DNA from: Thiotrichaceae bacterium
GTDB lineage: Bacteria; Pseudomonadota; Gammaproteobacteria; Beggiatoales; Beggiatoaceae
DNA length: 59,814 nucleotides
Reading direction: 5' to 3'
Assembly: GCA_016745055.1 (NCBI GenBank)
Contig: JADGDF010000007.1
Span: 1 to 59,814 of the forward strand
Positions 47,987 to 57,313 of this stretch are shown piece by piece (the first letter of the stretch is position 1; each line of letters starts with the position of its first letter). The notes under the pieces were generated by a model that was not told where the DNA came from, made no database searches, and saw only the letters and a program-made list of their open reading frames with translations. Both the position numbers and the translations under genes were made by a program.

Positions 47987-48436
47987 GGCAAATTCCTCAT
48001 TATCAATTCATTTAATTATATATCATTCAAGTAAGGGATGAGTGGTTTTTCTTGCAAAGAAGTTTGTCACTTTTTACAACTTTTTTGTATTTTTATCTAA
48101 AATCTTTAGTATGAAAATACATTGTTACGTTATTTTTAAAATATAGGCATAGATTAAATTTTGTTTTATTCTAAAACCTCTATTGCTTGTTCAGAAACCA
48201 AAAAACCAGCTTATTTGTATAAGCATAGCGCTTCTTTTTTGGCATAATGGCTGTTAAAATCTAATCAGCAAACTAATCAGATGAAAAAAGCTGAATTAGA
48301 ACATTGTCTTGAGAAAGTCTTAACAACTGAAACAATGGGTAGTGTATTCAAATCTTAGCTTATTGAATTACTAAAGTTATTCAAATGCTACGCAATATGT
48401 TTTACACTTAAAATTATTAGGGAAAAGGAAATTCAA
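47987..48436. other. Gene-poor region with a short open fragment
   Basis: These 450 bases separate the secreted-protein gene from rdgC. A 25-codon open fragment is noted separately at 48281-48358. The rest is AT-rich, with no clear hairpin or RNA gene. The rdgC promoter must lie in the last 100 bases. Confidence 0.4.
48281..48358 (+). other. Short reading frame, possible gene remnant
   Basis: An ATG-initiated frame of 25 codons starts MKKAELEHCLEK and stops with TAG. There is no ribosome site and no recognised family. It may be the leftover N-terminus of a decayed gene or chance; reported only because the composition looks protein-like. Confidence 0.2.
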
Positions 48437-49330
48437 ATGAATAAAATATGGTTTAAAAATCTCATTGTTTATGACTTTCAACAAGCTTTTACTTTAAATC
48501 TTGATAGTCTACAAACACGCCTTGCAAATATTATTTTTCATCCCTGTAGTGATTATGAATGGGCGAGTTCGGGTTGGATTGCGCCCGTACCTCAAGAAAG
48601 TGAAAATTTAGTGTATGCCGCTAACGAATGTTTTATGATTTGTGCTAGAAAACAAGAAAAAATTTTACCTCCTGCTGTCATTCGAGATTTTGTTGAAGAT
48701 AAAGTTACCCAAATTGAAGCAGAAGAACATCGCAAAATTCGTAAACGGGAGAAAAGTAATATTAAAGAACAAATAACTTTGGATTTATTGCCTCGTGCTT
48801 TTCCACGCAATAGTGACGTTGTTGCTTATTTGGATATTAAAAACCAGTGGTTAGTGGTTGATACTGCCAGCCGCAAAAAAGCTGAAGAATTTGTCAGTTT
48901 ATTACGCAAAACGTTGGGCAGTTTACCGGTTGTGCCACCACATACCCAAAAATCACCCTCAACTGTAATGACAAATTGGTTAGATTCGCAAGATTTACCC
49001 CAAGGTTTTGAATTAGGGGAAGACTGTAAGTTAGTAGCGGAAGAAGGGGAGTCTGTGACTTGTAAACAATTGGATTTAACCTCTTCCGAAGTACAACAAC
49101 ATGTAAAAGCAGGTAAATTAGTACAAAACTTGGCATTACAATGGCAAGAAAAAATGGAATTTGTATTAGATGAAGAGTTAACCATTAAACGCCTAAAATT
49201 CTCAGATATTGTAGAAGAGCGTTTAGACGGAGATAGCAGTGGGGATTTTTCTATTATGACCTTAGAAATTGCTAATTTCTTACCCAAGCTATTCAAAGTA
49301 TTTGGCGGACTCATCCAACCTAATGAGTAA
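48437..49330 (+). CDS. rdgC: Recombination-associated protein RdgC
   Basis: Nucleoid-associated DNA-binding ring protein of 297 residues that limits RecA-driven recombination. The start MNKIWFKNLIVYDF and the segments GWIAPV, FMICARKQEKILPPAVI and the basic helix HRKIRKREKSNIKEQ are diagnostic. Length is close to the 303 of E. coli. AAAAGGAAATTC precedes the ATG. cpdA begins five bases after the stop, suggesting an operon. Confidence 0.95.
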   Translation: MNKIWFKNLIVYDFQQAFTLNLDSLQTRLANIIFHPCSDYEWASSGWIAPVPQESENLVYAANECFMICARKQEKILPPAVIRDFVEDKVTQIEAEEHRKIRKREKSNIKEQITLDLLPRAFPRNSDVVAYLDIKNQWLVVDTASRKKAEEFVSLLRKTLGSLPVVPPHTQKSPSTVMTNWLDSQDLPQGFELGEDCKLVAEEGESVTCKQLDLTSSEVQQHVKAGKLVQNLALQWQEKMEFVLDEELTIKRLKFSDIVEERLDGDSSGDFSIMTLEIANFLPKLFKVFGGLIQPNE

Positions 49331-49335
49331 TTCTT

Positions 49336-50082
49336 GTGGAAAATTATCTAACCATTGCCCAAATCAGTGATCCGCATATTTCACCTAATGATGAATTTCA
49401 TTATCACATTCCTGTTCGCCAAAATTTAGTCAATATACTAAAGAAACTTGCAGCTAAACCGCTAGATTTACTCATTATCTCAGGTGATCTGGCAGCCACA
49501 ACCGGGGATATGCCAGTTTACCAGTGGATCAAACAAGCTTTAACAGGCTTTCCACATCCTTACGTTGTTATGTCAGGCAACCATGATAATGTGAAAAATA
49601 TGACGACTGTGTTTGATGCACAAAAGGATGATATTCATCATCAGCAGTTGTACTTTAGTCGCATTATCCAAAACAAATTATTATTATTTTTAGATTCGAC
49701 AGACTATACCGTACCTGCGAAACAATTACATTGGTTACAACAACAAGCTTCTCAACATTCACAGGAAGCATTACTTTTCATGCATCATCCGCCAATATTA
49801 TGTGGCTGTTCGTTTATGGATAGCAAACACAGTTTACGTAATATTGAAGAAACTTGGCAAGTCATCAGTCAACTACCCACTATTAAGCATATTTTTTGTG
49901 GCCATTTTCATACGGAAAGAGCACTCTACAAAGCGGGTAAAAATATTTATCTTACACCTTCCTCCATGCTGCAAATAAATACTTACCAATCAGAATTTGC
50001 AGTTGAACATACTGTACCAAGTTGGCGTATAATTGAATGGTGTCCTGGGGAATTGCGCACTTATGTTGAGTACCTTTGGTAG
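49336..50082 (+). CDS. cpdA: 3',5'-cyclic-nucleotide phosphodiesterase, CpdA-like
   Basis: Metallophosphoesterase of 248 residues that hydrolyses cAMP. All two-metal motifs are present: ISDPHIS, ISGDLA, SGNHDN, HHPP and GHFH. The start is GTG at 49336 with a weak ribosome site, so translation is probably coupled to rdgC, whose stop lies five bases upstream. It would counteract the REC-class III cyclase encoded at 11.7 kb if that enzyme makes cAMP. Confidence 0.9.
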   Translation: MENYLTIAQISDPHISPNDEFHYHIPVRQNLVNILKKLAAKPLDLLIISGDLAATTGDMPVYQWIKQALTGFPHPYVVMSGNHDNVKNMTTVFDAQKDDIHHQQLYFSRIIQNKLLLFLDSTDYTVPAKQLHWLQQQASQHSQEALLFMHHPPILCGCSFMDSKHSLRNIEETWQVISQLPTIKHIFCGHFHTERALYKAGKNIYLTPSSMLQINTYQSEFAVEHTVPSWRIIEWCPGELRTYVEYLW

Positions 50083-50183
50083 AACGTTCAAAAAAAACTG
50101 TTGACCTGACTATAGCTTCACACTCTAAGATATCAATCGACGGCCATAAGCCGTTGAAATATAAAATGTTAAGGAGTTATTCC

Positions 50184-50357
50184 ATGAATAATAATGAAGT
50201 GATAAGTAAAGAAAGCTGGGTCATACTGTTCCGCGATATTGGTCTTGATGATGAAACTATGAAAAAATGGCATCAGTCCTTTGAGAAAAGGTATTCTGAT
50301 AGTCATCAAGCATTTCTTAAATGGTTGAATATTCCTGATATAGTAACATTCCTATAA
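50184..50357 (+). CDS. Free-standing copy of the MerR C-terminal domain
   Basis: A 57-residue protein whose sequence parallels the last 55 residues of the MerR regulator 180 bases downstream: both have SxxWVxLxxxxGLDxxxMKKWH, then FEK and AHQxFL. The start ATG at 50184 follows AAGGAG by seven bases, a strong ribosome site; a longer frame starting at 50076 lacks one and overlaps cpdA. It may be a sensor or inhibitory partner that competes for dimerisation or ligand with the regulator. This role is inference; family function unknown. Confidence 0.78.
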   Translation: MNNNEVISKESWVILFRDIGLDDETMKKWHQSFEKRYSDSHQAFLKWLNIPDIVTFL

Positions 50358-50483
50358 AAATGTACAATCAAACTCCTTATGTAAAAATTTAAAATACTTC
50401 TATTTAACCATTTGCATGGTACAAAAATATAGGAATTCCACTATAACAAAATTTGCTTGATACGCACCCAATAAAGCACCTTT

Positions 50484-50511
50484 GGTTTGAGGGAACCCGT
50501 TGCCTCAAACC
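50484..50511. promoter_or_regulatory. Hairpin/operator-like dyad upstream of merR
   Basis: Nine-base arms GGTTTGAGG (50484-50492) and CCTCAAACC (50503-50511) with a 10-base spacer, 26 bases before the MerR-type gene. It may be the regulator's own operator, or the terminator of the small upstream gene; no T-run follows, so an operator is favoured. Confidence 0.45.
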
Positions 50512-50537
50512 AGCCTGTGTAATAAGGTAATGGATAT

Positions 50538-51065
50538 ATGCTAACTATTGGGCAACTTGCCAGAAAATATGCTTTGTCAAGAAGCACACTAATTTACTAT
50601 GATTCCATAGGACTTTTGCCACCCTGCAACAGAAGTTCAGCTAATTACAGGCTTTATTCAAATTGCGATATTGAAAAACTGGAACGTATCATATTGTTTC
50701 GTAGTGCAGGTATGTCACTTGAAACAATCTCAGAACTTTTTGAAAAACATAGAGATAAAGTTAATAGTGCACTAGAAAAACGGCTGTTTTCTATAAATAA
50801 AGAAATCCAGCTACTGAGAAATCAACAAAATATTATTATCAAGATAATTGAGAATGAAGGTCTGATCAATAATAGTAGAATTATTACTAAATCCAAATGG
50901 GTATCTTTACTTGAAGCAGTTGGATTAGATGAGAATGGCATGAAAAAATGGCACTCTGAATTTGAAAAAACTTCTCCAGAAGCTCATCAAGATTTTCTAG
51001 AGTCAATTGGAATAGATTACATTGAAATATCTTCCATTCGTACTTGGTCTAGGAATCAAATCTAG
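50538..51065 (+). CDS. MerR-family regulator with WH-type C-terminal domain
   Basis: Transcription regulator of 175 residues. The MerR DNA-binding domain covers 1-70 (MLTIGQLARKYALSRSTLIYYDS, ANYRLY, CDIEKLERI), a long coiled coil 80-115 and then a C-terminal domain with KWVSLLEAVGLDENGMKKWH and AHQDFLESIGID. That domain is found in other MerR proteins and is duplicated as the separate 57-residue gene upstream. No metal-binding cysteines are present. Likely autoregulated through the dyad at 50484-50511; ligand unknown. Confidence 0.88.
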   Translation: MLTIGQLARKYALSRSTLIYYDSIGLLPPCNRSSANYRLYSNCDIEKLERIILFRSAGMSLETISELFEKHRDKVNSALEKRLFSINKEIQLLRNQQNIIIKIIENEGLINNSRIITKSKWVSLLEAVGLDENGMKKWHSEFEKTSPEAHQDFLESIGIDYIEISSIRTWSRNQI

Positions 51066-51083
51066 TACGTCATACAGCCAAAA

Positions 51084-51599
51084 TTAATTTGGAATATAAA
51101 TGCTAAGAGGGTAATTAAACTGTTGGGCAAGCTCAGAAGGTAGCCACTTAACAAGTAAAATAGCAATGGTTTCAAAATAAGGTAAAAGTAACGAAGTTTG
51201 CCACCAGCTAAAAGTAGGTAATTTTGTGAGTCCTGCCATTAATACAATAAGTACCACCATCACACAACCACGCATGGCACCCAACGGAATGCTAGTAAGT
51301 CGTTCAAAAAATGAAGGCTTATGACGACCAAAAGTATTTAATAATAAATAATTGATTACAGACATAATCAAAAAAGTAAATACAAATAAGCTGGTAAGTG
51401 AAGCAGTGTAACGTAAGTCCGTGTAAGGAATAGCTGTTTTAAACACGCTATTGGCAAATGCTTCTAAAAAAAATAGCGCAATAAATAATGAAATAATCCA
51501 TGCTAGCAAAGAGAGTACTTCTCTGAGCAAAGATTGGAAGAAACCAATGAGTACTGATAATAGTAAAAAAATAAGAATGGTATAGTCAATTGGATGCAT
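51084..51599 (-). CDS. cvpA: CvpA-family membrane protein
   Basis: Inner-membrane protein of 171 residues with about four helices, starting MHPIDYTILIFLLLS and SLLREVLSLLAWI as in CvpA. The family is linked to colicin V production and envelope stress; the biochemical role is not settled. The ATG at 51599 aligns with E. coli CvpA; a longer frame would need a TTG start. In many gammaproteobacteria purF follows cvpA, but here the next gene is on the opposite strand. Confidence 0.9.
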   Translation of the reverse strand: MHPIDYTILIFLLLSVLIGFFQSLLREVLSLLAWIISLFIALFFLEAFANSVFKTAIPYTDLRYTASLTSLFVFTFLIMSVINYLLLNTFGRHKPSFFERLTSIPLGAMRGCVMVVLIVLMAGLTKLPTFSWWQTSLLLPYFETIAILLVKWLPSELAQQFNYPLSIYIPN

Positions 51600-51606
51600 G
51601 GCAAGC

Positions 51607-51714
51607 TTAAAGAAGTTCAAACATTTTCATCAAATAGTGGCCACCAAATAAGCCTATCATGGCATAAACTACATTGGCCACCAGTTCTTCTGTCCATGTT
51701 TGAAAATATAGCAT
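51607..51714 (-). CDS. Possible 35-residue membrane peptide upstream of cvpA
   Basis: A short frame, ATG at 51714 and TAA at 51607-51609, encodes MLYFQTWTEELVANVVYAMI followed by GLFGGHYLMKMFELL. One amphipathic or membrane helix is likely. The stop is seven bases before the cvpA ATG, so coupled translation is possible. No clear ribosome site is seen upstream. I do not recognise the family; it may be a small envelope protein or chance. Confidence 0.4.
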   Translation of the reverse strand: MLYFQTWTEELVANVVYAMIGLFGGHYLMKMFELL

Positions 51715-51869
51715 AGCATGGATAAGTTGTGTAAAATCTAGTGATTACTACGAAAATTTTTCTCTACATTAGCAACCAGAATAAACTTGCATTGACATTT
51801 TTAAGTAATAATTAAATAAGGATTAGAAGAAATCTTATGTAACTGCGAAACAAAGTTTGAGAATAACAA

Positions 51870-52370
51870 CTACTTCGTTGTGCCACTTTGCATAAACGTA
51901 TTTTTACTTCTTTCAATAGATTGTAGTGCTAAGTAATGTTCACCATACTTTTGCAGATTTTCCAATTCATTAGCGAATTGGCCATAATGGCGTTCTTCGT
52001 CTTCTACCAATGATTCAAATAACTTTCTTGTTGCAGAATCAGCGTGAGAAGCACAGGCTAAAGCCCAATTATTATAATCTTTGATGGATTGCTGTTCCAT
52101 ACCACTCACTAATTCAAGCATATCTTTAACGTTATGGATTTTATTAACGTCTTGTGAAGCTTTTAATTCAACATCACCTTTTAGAAATAAAATACGATCA
52201 GCAATTTTTTCAATATGCATCATTTCTTCAATGGCCGTTTTCTTAAATAAGCCAGCGAGTAAATCATATCCCTGATCATCGCATTGAAAATGGCAGTACA
52301 TATATTGATGCACTGCAGATAATTCATCGCCCACAGCTTGATTTAGTAATTCAATACTTTTTTCGTACAT
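51870..52370 (-). CDS. bfr: Bacterioferritin-like iron storage protein
   Basis: Ferritin-fold protein of 166 residues that oxidises and stores iron. The four-helix bundle shows ferroxidase ligands in ELSAVHQY, IEEMMHIEK, MEQQSIKDY and EDEERHY, and the Met in EEMMH at the position of the Bfr haem ligand (Met52). The ATG at 52370 is preferred to 52382 because GGAG lies six bases upstream. It is downstream of, and probably co-transcribed with, the small transporter gene (16 bases apart). Confidence 0.88.
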   Translation of the reverse strand: MYEKSIELLNQAVGDELSAVHQYMYCHFQCDDQGYDLLAGLFKKTAIEEMMHIEKIADRILFLKGDVELKASQDVNKIHNVKDMLELVSGMEQQSIKDYNNWALACASHADSATRKLFESLVEDEERHYGQFANELENLQKYGEHYLALQSIERSKNTFMQSGTTK

Positions 52371-52386
52371 GCTTGTCTCCATAAAT

Positions 52387-52734
52387 TTAATGCCAGGACA
52401 TTAAAACAATACCTATGCCAATCAAGCTCATACCCGTTAGCTGAATATAAGAAGGGGTTTCTTTCAAAATTAAAATGGCAAGTCCAATCACTGCAATATA
52501 GCCAACACCAACGGCAAATGGGAAAGCATAGGATAAATTATTTTTTGATAGGATAAATATCCAAGTTAAAAAACTTAAACCAAATAAACCAATGCCTGAA
52601 ATCAATTTGAAATTAAGTAATTCTAATAGGGCAGCATTTTCCAGTTGGCCTATTTCTTGTGTACCAAGTTTTATTAATAATTGACCAAAGGAATTTAAAA
52701 CAACATACACACCAATTAATATAAAAAATTGCAT
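52387..52734 (-). CDS. Small four-helix EamA/SMR-like membrane transporter
   Basis: A 115-residue membrane protein with four hydrophobic helices, the size of small multidrug resistance or ArnE/ArnF-type half-transporters. Helix 3 has LSYAFPFAVGVGYIAVIGLA and helix 4 GMSLIGIGIVLMSWH, as in DMT-superfamily proteins. The conserved membrane Glu of true SMR pumps at helix 1 is not seen, so lipid-linked or amine transport cannot be assigned. It precedes bfr on the same strand. Confidence 0.78.
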   Translation of the reverse strand: MQFFILIGVYVVLNSFGQLLIKLGTQEIGQLENAALLELLNFKLISGIGLFGLSFLTWIFILSKNNLSYAFPFAVGVGYIAVIGLAILILKETPSYIQLTGMSLIGIGIVLMSWH

Positions 52735-52838
52735 TTCGTACCTTATTTTCTACCAAAATAGCTCATGTAAATTCTGAACGCAAAGTTCAATATTTAAATA
52801 TTATACCACTATTGTGGTATGCTTCTCCCCCGATACTT

Positions 52839-54119
52839 CTATTCTATTTTTTGAGGAATTTGTATGCGTTTTCCATGAATACGCACCATTTTAACTGCAT
52901 TATTAGCGGTTTGAACAATTTCGATAGGATAACCATTTAATAATAAACTGGTACCTGTTTCAGGAATAGCTTCCAAATATTCCAAAATTAAACCATTCAA
53001 CGTTTTTGGTCCTTCAATGGGTAATTCCCAGTTCATGACACGGTTAAGTTCCCGAATACTAATACTTGCATCAATTAAATAAGTGTTATCTCCTTGTGGG
53101 TGAATATCTGGACTTAATGCATCAGGGTTGGTTGTAAATTCCCCCACAATTTCTTCCAAAATATCTTCAAGGGTGACTAAACCTTGAATATCCCCATATT
53201 CATTGACGACCAAACCGATACGTTTTTCATGGTGTTGGAAATTAATCAGCTGATTATTTAACGGAGTTGCCTCTGGGATAAAGTAGGCATGTCTGGCGAT
53301 TTCTTTTAACTTTTCTTTAGTTAACTCATTATTTTTAAATAGCCTTAATAATTTTTTAACGTGAATGATACCTTCTATGGTATCAATATTTTCATGATAT
53401 AAAGGCAAATGAGTGTGTTGCGCAATAGCCAGTTGTTCAATAATTGTCTCAATATCATCGTTTAAATCAATGCCCACGACTTCATTGCGCGGAACCATAA
53501 TATCTTCAACGGTAGCTTTGTCCAAGTCCAAAATGCCTAACAACATTTGTTGACCTCGTGGATGAATAAAATGACTCGCTTCATGCACAATGGTTCGGAG
53601 TTCTTCATTACTCAGCACATGATTTTCTGTTGCATCACGAGAAATGCCAAAAAGTTGCAGTAAACCATTTCCAATATAATTTAAACTCCAAACGAGAGGA
53701 TATAAGGCGATTAATAGAGGACGAATAATAATTGAGGCAGGAAAAGCAACTTTTTCAGGATGTAAAGCAGCCACAGTTTTTGGTGTGACCTCACTGAAAA
53801 TAAGAATCACAACAGTAAGCGTTGCTGAAGCAACTGCAACCCCTGCGTCTCCTAGATACTCCATTGCAATGACCGTTGCAATTGAAGAAGCTAAAATATT
53901 CACAAAATTATTTCCCAACAAAATCACTCCAATCAGGCGATCGGGTGTTTTTAATAATTTCGCAACTCGCTGCGCACCTCGATGCTGCTTTTCAGCCAAA
54001 TGTCGTAGGCGGTAGCGATTAATAGCCATCATACTGGTTTCTGAAGCCGAAAAGAAACCAGAAGATAAAACCAAGAAAACGAGTAAACCAAGCAATAAAC
54101 TAATGGGAAATTCGTCCAA
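52839..54119 (-). CDS. CNNM/CorC-HlyC family membrane protein
   Basis: A 426-residue protein with an N-terminal DUF21/CNNM membrane domain (about 1-190, three to four helices, FSASETSMMAINRYRLRH), a CBS pair (about 205-335, including VEDIMVPRNEVVG and GIIHVKKLL) and a C-terminal CorC/HlyC domain (DALSPDIHPQGDNTYLIDA). It is YfjD/CorB-like; related proteins act in magnesium or cobalt balance. It is a single gene on the minus strand. Confidence 0.9.
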   Translation of the reverse strand: MDEFPISLLLGLLVFLVLSSGFFSASETSMMAINRYRLRHLAEKQHRGAQRVAKLLKTPDRLIGVILLGNNFVNILASSIATVIAMEYLGDAGVAVASATLTVVILIFSEVTPKTVAALHPEKVAFPASIIIRPLLIALYPLVWSLNYIGNGLLQLFGISRDATENHVLSNEELRTIVHEASHFIHPRGQQMLLGILDLDKATVEDIMVPRNEVVGIDLNDDIETIIEQLAIAQHTHLPLYHENIDTIEGIIHVKKLLRLFKNNELTKEKLKEIARHAYFIPEATPLNNQLINFQHHEKRIGLVVNEYGDIQGLVTLEDILEEIVGEFTTNPDALSPDIHPQGDNTYLIDASISIRELNRVMNWELPIEGPKTLNGLILEYLEAIPETGTSLLLNGYPIEIVQTANNAVKMVRIHGKRIQIPQKIE

Positions 54120-54445
54120 GATAGTGAACCTTGTTGTGTAAATATTACTTGTTTATTGTAATTTTAACTTAATGTCAATAGACAGCAGGTAATATTTTTG
54201 ACTGATTAAAAAAAAATTTATAAATTTTACACGGATGAGAAATTTTAGCCTATTTGATATTCTAGGCATTTTTCAAATTGATTGTAGAAATATTAAATTA
54301 TACGGTATTGAGTATTAATTGCTTTTCTGTTTTCATGTTGGCCTAGATAAAACGCTTTGCAAATAGAAGCATCTTAATAAGATAAGGAATATAGGTCAGG
54401 TTTCCACTTAACTTCGCAATAAAAGTTGAATATCCTATTTATATT
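54120..54445. other. Promoter region of glmM and CorC-like gene
   Basis: The 326-base divergent gap is AT-rich, contains no gene and no strong hairpin. Promoters of both flanking genes are expected here. No site could be fixed with confidence. Confidence 0.4.
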
Positions 54446-54487
54446 TTGTTATTCTTCATTTTCTGGTTTTTCAATTCCTACTATTTT

Positions 54488-55840
54488 ATGACACAACAAC
54501 GCCAATATTTTGGTACTGACGGCATTCGTGGCACAGTCGGCACCCACCCAATTACGCCTGAATTCGTTTTAAAGCTCGGTTGGGCTATTGGGTGCGTTCT
54601 TGCTAATCAAGCAAGAAAAAATAATACTGTTTTAATTGGTAAAGATACCCGAATTTCTGGCTATATGTTTGAATCCGCGCTAGAAGCAGGTTTATCAGCA
54701 GCAGGTATGGATATTCGCTTATTAGGGCCAATGCCAACACCTGCCATTGCCTATCTCACGCGTACATTTCATGCTCAGGCTGGCATTGTGATTAGCGCTT
54801 CTCACAATGCTTTCCAAGATAACGGTATTAAACTGTTCTCAAGTATGGGGACAAAACTACCCGATGATGTTGAATTGTCCATTGAAACGCAGCTGAATCT
54901 GCCTATGAATACAGTATCACCCGCAAAATTGGGCAAAGCGCAGCGTGTTGATGATGCTCCGGGCCGTTACATTGAATTTTGCAAAAGTACCATTCCTTTT
55001 GATATTAACCTAAAAGGTCTTAAAGTCGTTGTTGATTGCGCCCACGGGGCCACTTATCACATTGCGCCTAATGTATTTTCCGAATTAGGTGCCCAAGTCG
55101 TTCAAATTGGCACCGAACCTAATGGTGTGAATATTAATAGGAAATGTGGTAGTACTTATCTAAGCGCACTACAAACTCAAGTGCTTTCACATCAAGCAGA
55201 TTTAGGTATTGCGTTTGATGGCGATGGAGATCGAGTACTCATGGTCGATGCACAAGGCGAAGTGGTTGATGGAGATGAATTATTGTTTATCATCGCCGAA
55301 GCGCGTCACAAGACTGGACAACTTCAGGGGACTGTCGTGGGGACAGCAATGAGTAATTTAGGTTTGGAGCTGGCGCTAAAAAAACACGCAATCCCTTTTG
55401 CCCGAGCCAATGTAGGCGATCGTCATGTCTTGGAAATGCTGCAAAAGTTTGACAGTACGTTGGGTGGTGAATCCTCAGGACATATTATTTGCTTGGATCG
55501 TACAACGACTGGGGATGGAATTGTGACGGCGTTACAAGTGCTTGCTATCAGTATGCAAACGGAATTGCCTTTGCACGATTTAAAATCGGGTATGCACAAA
55601 TGTCCACAACGTATGATTAATATTACAATTGAGGGTGATAGTACACAAATTATGGAATCACCTATATTACAACAGGCGGTTCAAGATGCAGAACAGCAGC
55701 TTGGCGATCAAGGGCGATTACTATTACGCCCTTCAGGCACAGAACCATTGATTAGGGTTATGGTTGAAGCCAATGATGCCCAACAAGTGGAAACAACCGT
55801 GCATGCATTGGCAGATGTTGTTAAGTCTATTGCTAACTAA
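54488..55840 (+). CDS. glmM: Phosphoglucosamine mutase
   Basis: Interconverts glucosamine-6-phosphate and glucosamine-1-phosphate for UDP-GlcNAc, peptidoglycan and LPS synthesis. Motifs: [11 protein letters not shown] at the N-terminus, phospho-Ser105 in ISASHNAF, the magnesium loop [15 protein letters not shown] and phosphate-binding [11 protein letters not shown]. The ATG at 54488 ([12 protein letters not shown]) gives 450 residues, as in other GlmM; an upstream ATG would add a hydrophobic tail of 14 residues. folP or ftsH, its usual neighbours, are absent. Confidence 0.95.
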   Translation: MTQQRQYFGTDGIRGTVGTHPITPEFVLKLGWAIGCVLANQARKNNTVLIGKDTRISGYMFESALEAGLSAAGMDIRLLGPMPTPAIAYLTRTFHAQAGIVISASHNAFQDNGIKLFSSMGTKLPDDVELSIETQLNLPMNTVSPAKLGKAQRVDDAPGRYIEFCKSTIPFDINLKGLKVVVDCAHGATYHIAPNVFSELGAQVVQIGTEPNGVNINRKCGSTYLSALQTQVLSHQADLGIAFDGDGDRVLMVDAQGEVVDGDELLFIIAEARHKTGQLQGTVVGTAMSNLGLELALKKHAIPFARANVGDRHVLEMLQKFDSTLGGESSGHIICLDRTTTGDGIVTALQVLAISMQTELPLHDLKSGMHKCPQRMINITIEGDSTQIMESPILQQAVQDAEQQLGDQGRLLLRPSGTEPLIRVMVEANDAQQVETTVHALADVVKSIAN

Positions 55841-55912
55841 CCCTAATTTGTCTTAAGTATATGTTAGCATCCGTCAGCTTTGAGTTAGTTTCAAAACTTA
55901 ACTTAATGTCCG

Positions 55913-56476
55913 TTAGCTGTGTCCTGCTTCACTTGATAACAAGGTTAAATCTACGCCTAATCGTTTTGCTGCTGTTTCCCAGCGCTTTTCTGGTGGAGTA
56001 TCAAAAATAATATCAAAATCAGCTGGAATACTTAGCCAGGCATTTTCAACCATTTCTTGTTCTAATTGGCCTGGCGCCCAACCTGCATAACCTAATGCCA
56101 CCAACACTTGTTCAGGACCTTTACCAGTAGCCAATGCACTCAAAATATCGCGAGAAGTGGTGACAGCAATATTATCTTCAATCGTCAACATCGCATCCCA
56201 CTGCTCATTAGGTTGATGAATCACAAAGCCTCGCTCACGTTGCACAGGCCCGCCTGCAAAAATTGGCAGCCGATTTGCTACAAGATTGGTGGACTCAATT
56301 TCCATATGCTCTAAAATATCACCTAAATCAACATTCATTGGGCGATTGATAATAATGCCCATTGCACCATCTTCATTGTGCATACAGATATAAGTTACTG
56401 AATGGAAAAAGTTAGGATCCATCAAGTTCGGCATGGCAATTAAAAAATGATTCGTTAGATAAGTGGTCTCAATCAT
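55913..56476 (-). CDS. YqgE/AlgH-family protein (UPF0301)
   Basis: Small cytoplasmic protein of 187 residues. LTNHFLIAMPNLMDPNFFHSV, GAMGIIINRP and LGYAGWAPGQLE are the family signatures. In many gammaproteobacteria it lies with yqgF (ruvX), pyrB and gsh genes; here it is alone. The biochemical role is not established; AlgH affects alginate regulation in Pseudomonas. The ATG at 56476 matches the E. coli start; an upstream one would add six residues. Confidence 0.9.
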   Translation of the reverse strand: MIETTYLTNHFLIAMPNLMDPNFFHSVTYICMHNEDGAMGIIINRPMNVDLGDILEHMEIESTNLVANRLPIFAGGPVQRERGFVIHQPNEQWDAMLTIEDNIAVTTSRDILSALATGKGPEQVLVALGYAGWAPGQLEQEMVENAWLSIPADFDIIFDTPPEKRWETAAKRLGVDLTLLSSEAGHS

Positions 56477-56764
56477 AGTTATGAACCAGAACAAAATTTT
56501 TTACTATAGTATCATATTGCGTAGATGCTATCATAATTCTTGTAGAATTTGTGGCATTTATTGCATTAACCAATATTATGTACCATTGCTATTAAGTTAA
56601 GCTTTCCTCAGTCCTTTCAAGTATCTTTAACTTAATGGTAGGACATTACCTATTGAACATGCGTTTATAACATTAAATTTATCATGTGGTGTGCTAACCT
56701 AAGCTATAATATGAAATAAAGTATCAGAAATGATCAAACCCTATACAATATAGCTAGATTAAGT

Positions 56765-57313
56765 ATGATGGCCTTTTTTATCAAGTTTTATATTCTCCTA
56801 CTACTTATTTTGCCTGCGACGGTACTGGCTGAATTTAATATCAACACAGCACAAACACGTCTACAAGCTGGTGTTTACTTACTTTCAGCAGGTTTAGATT
56901 ATCACTTAACCACAGAAACCATTGAAGCCCTGCATAGTGGTGTACCCTTAACATTAATACTATCAGTTGAAGTAGATCAAGAACGTTGGTATTGGGATAA
57001 AAGTGTTGCTGCCTTAAAACAGCGCTATCAATTACGTTACTACTCTTTGACCAACCAGTATCGTCTAACTTATTTAAATACTAGTATTGAGGAAAATTTT
57101 TCTGCGCTATCAGATGTGTTAAAAAATCTGAATCGCCTACACGATTTTCCATTGCTGGATGAACCTCTAATTAAAAATAAAGAAAATTATTGGGTTTATC
57201 TTCGAATTCATTTAGATATCGAAGCTTTACCTGCGCCATTACGTCCAACTGCTTATTTTTCTTCCCAATGGCATTTAGTGAGTGACTGGTATAAATGCGC
57301 TTTAAAGAAATAA
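56765..57313 (+). CDS. DUF4390 periplasmic protein
   Basis: A 182-residue exported protein: signal peptide MMAFFIKFYILLLLILPATVLA, then a beta-rich domain with NTAQTRLQAGVYLLSAGLDY and the family end FSSQWHLVSDWYKC. DUF4390 genes are commonly found directly before NtrY-like sensor kinases, as here; the end overlaps the kinase start by 19 bases, so the two are co-translated. It may modulate or report to the kinase's sensing domain; no function is established. Confidence 0.85.
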   Translation: MMAFFIKFYILLLLILPATVLAEFNINTAQTRLQAGVYLLSAGLDYHLTTETIEALHSGVPLTLILSVEVDQERWYWDKSVAALKQRYQLRYYSLTNQYRLTYLNTSIEENFSALSDVLKNLNRLHDFPLLDEPLIKNKENYWVYLRIHLDIEALPAPLRPTAYFSSQWHLVSDWYKCALKK

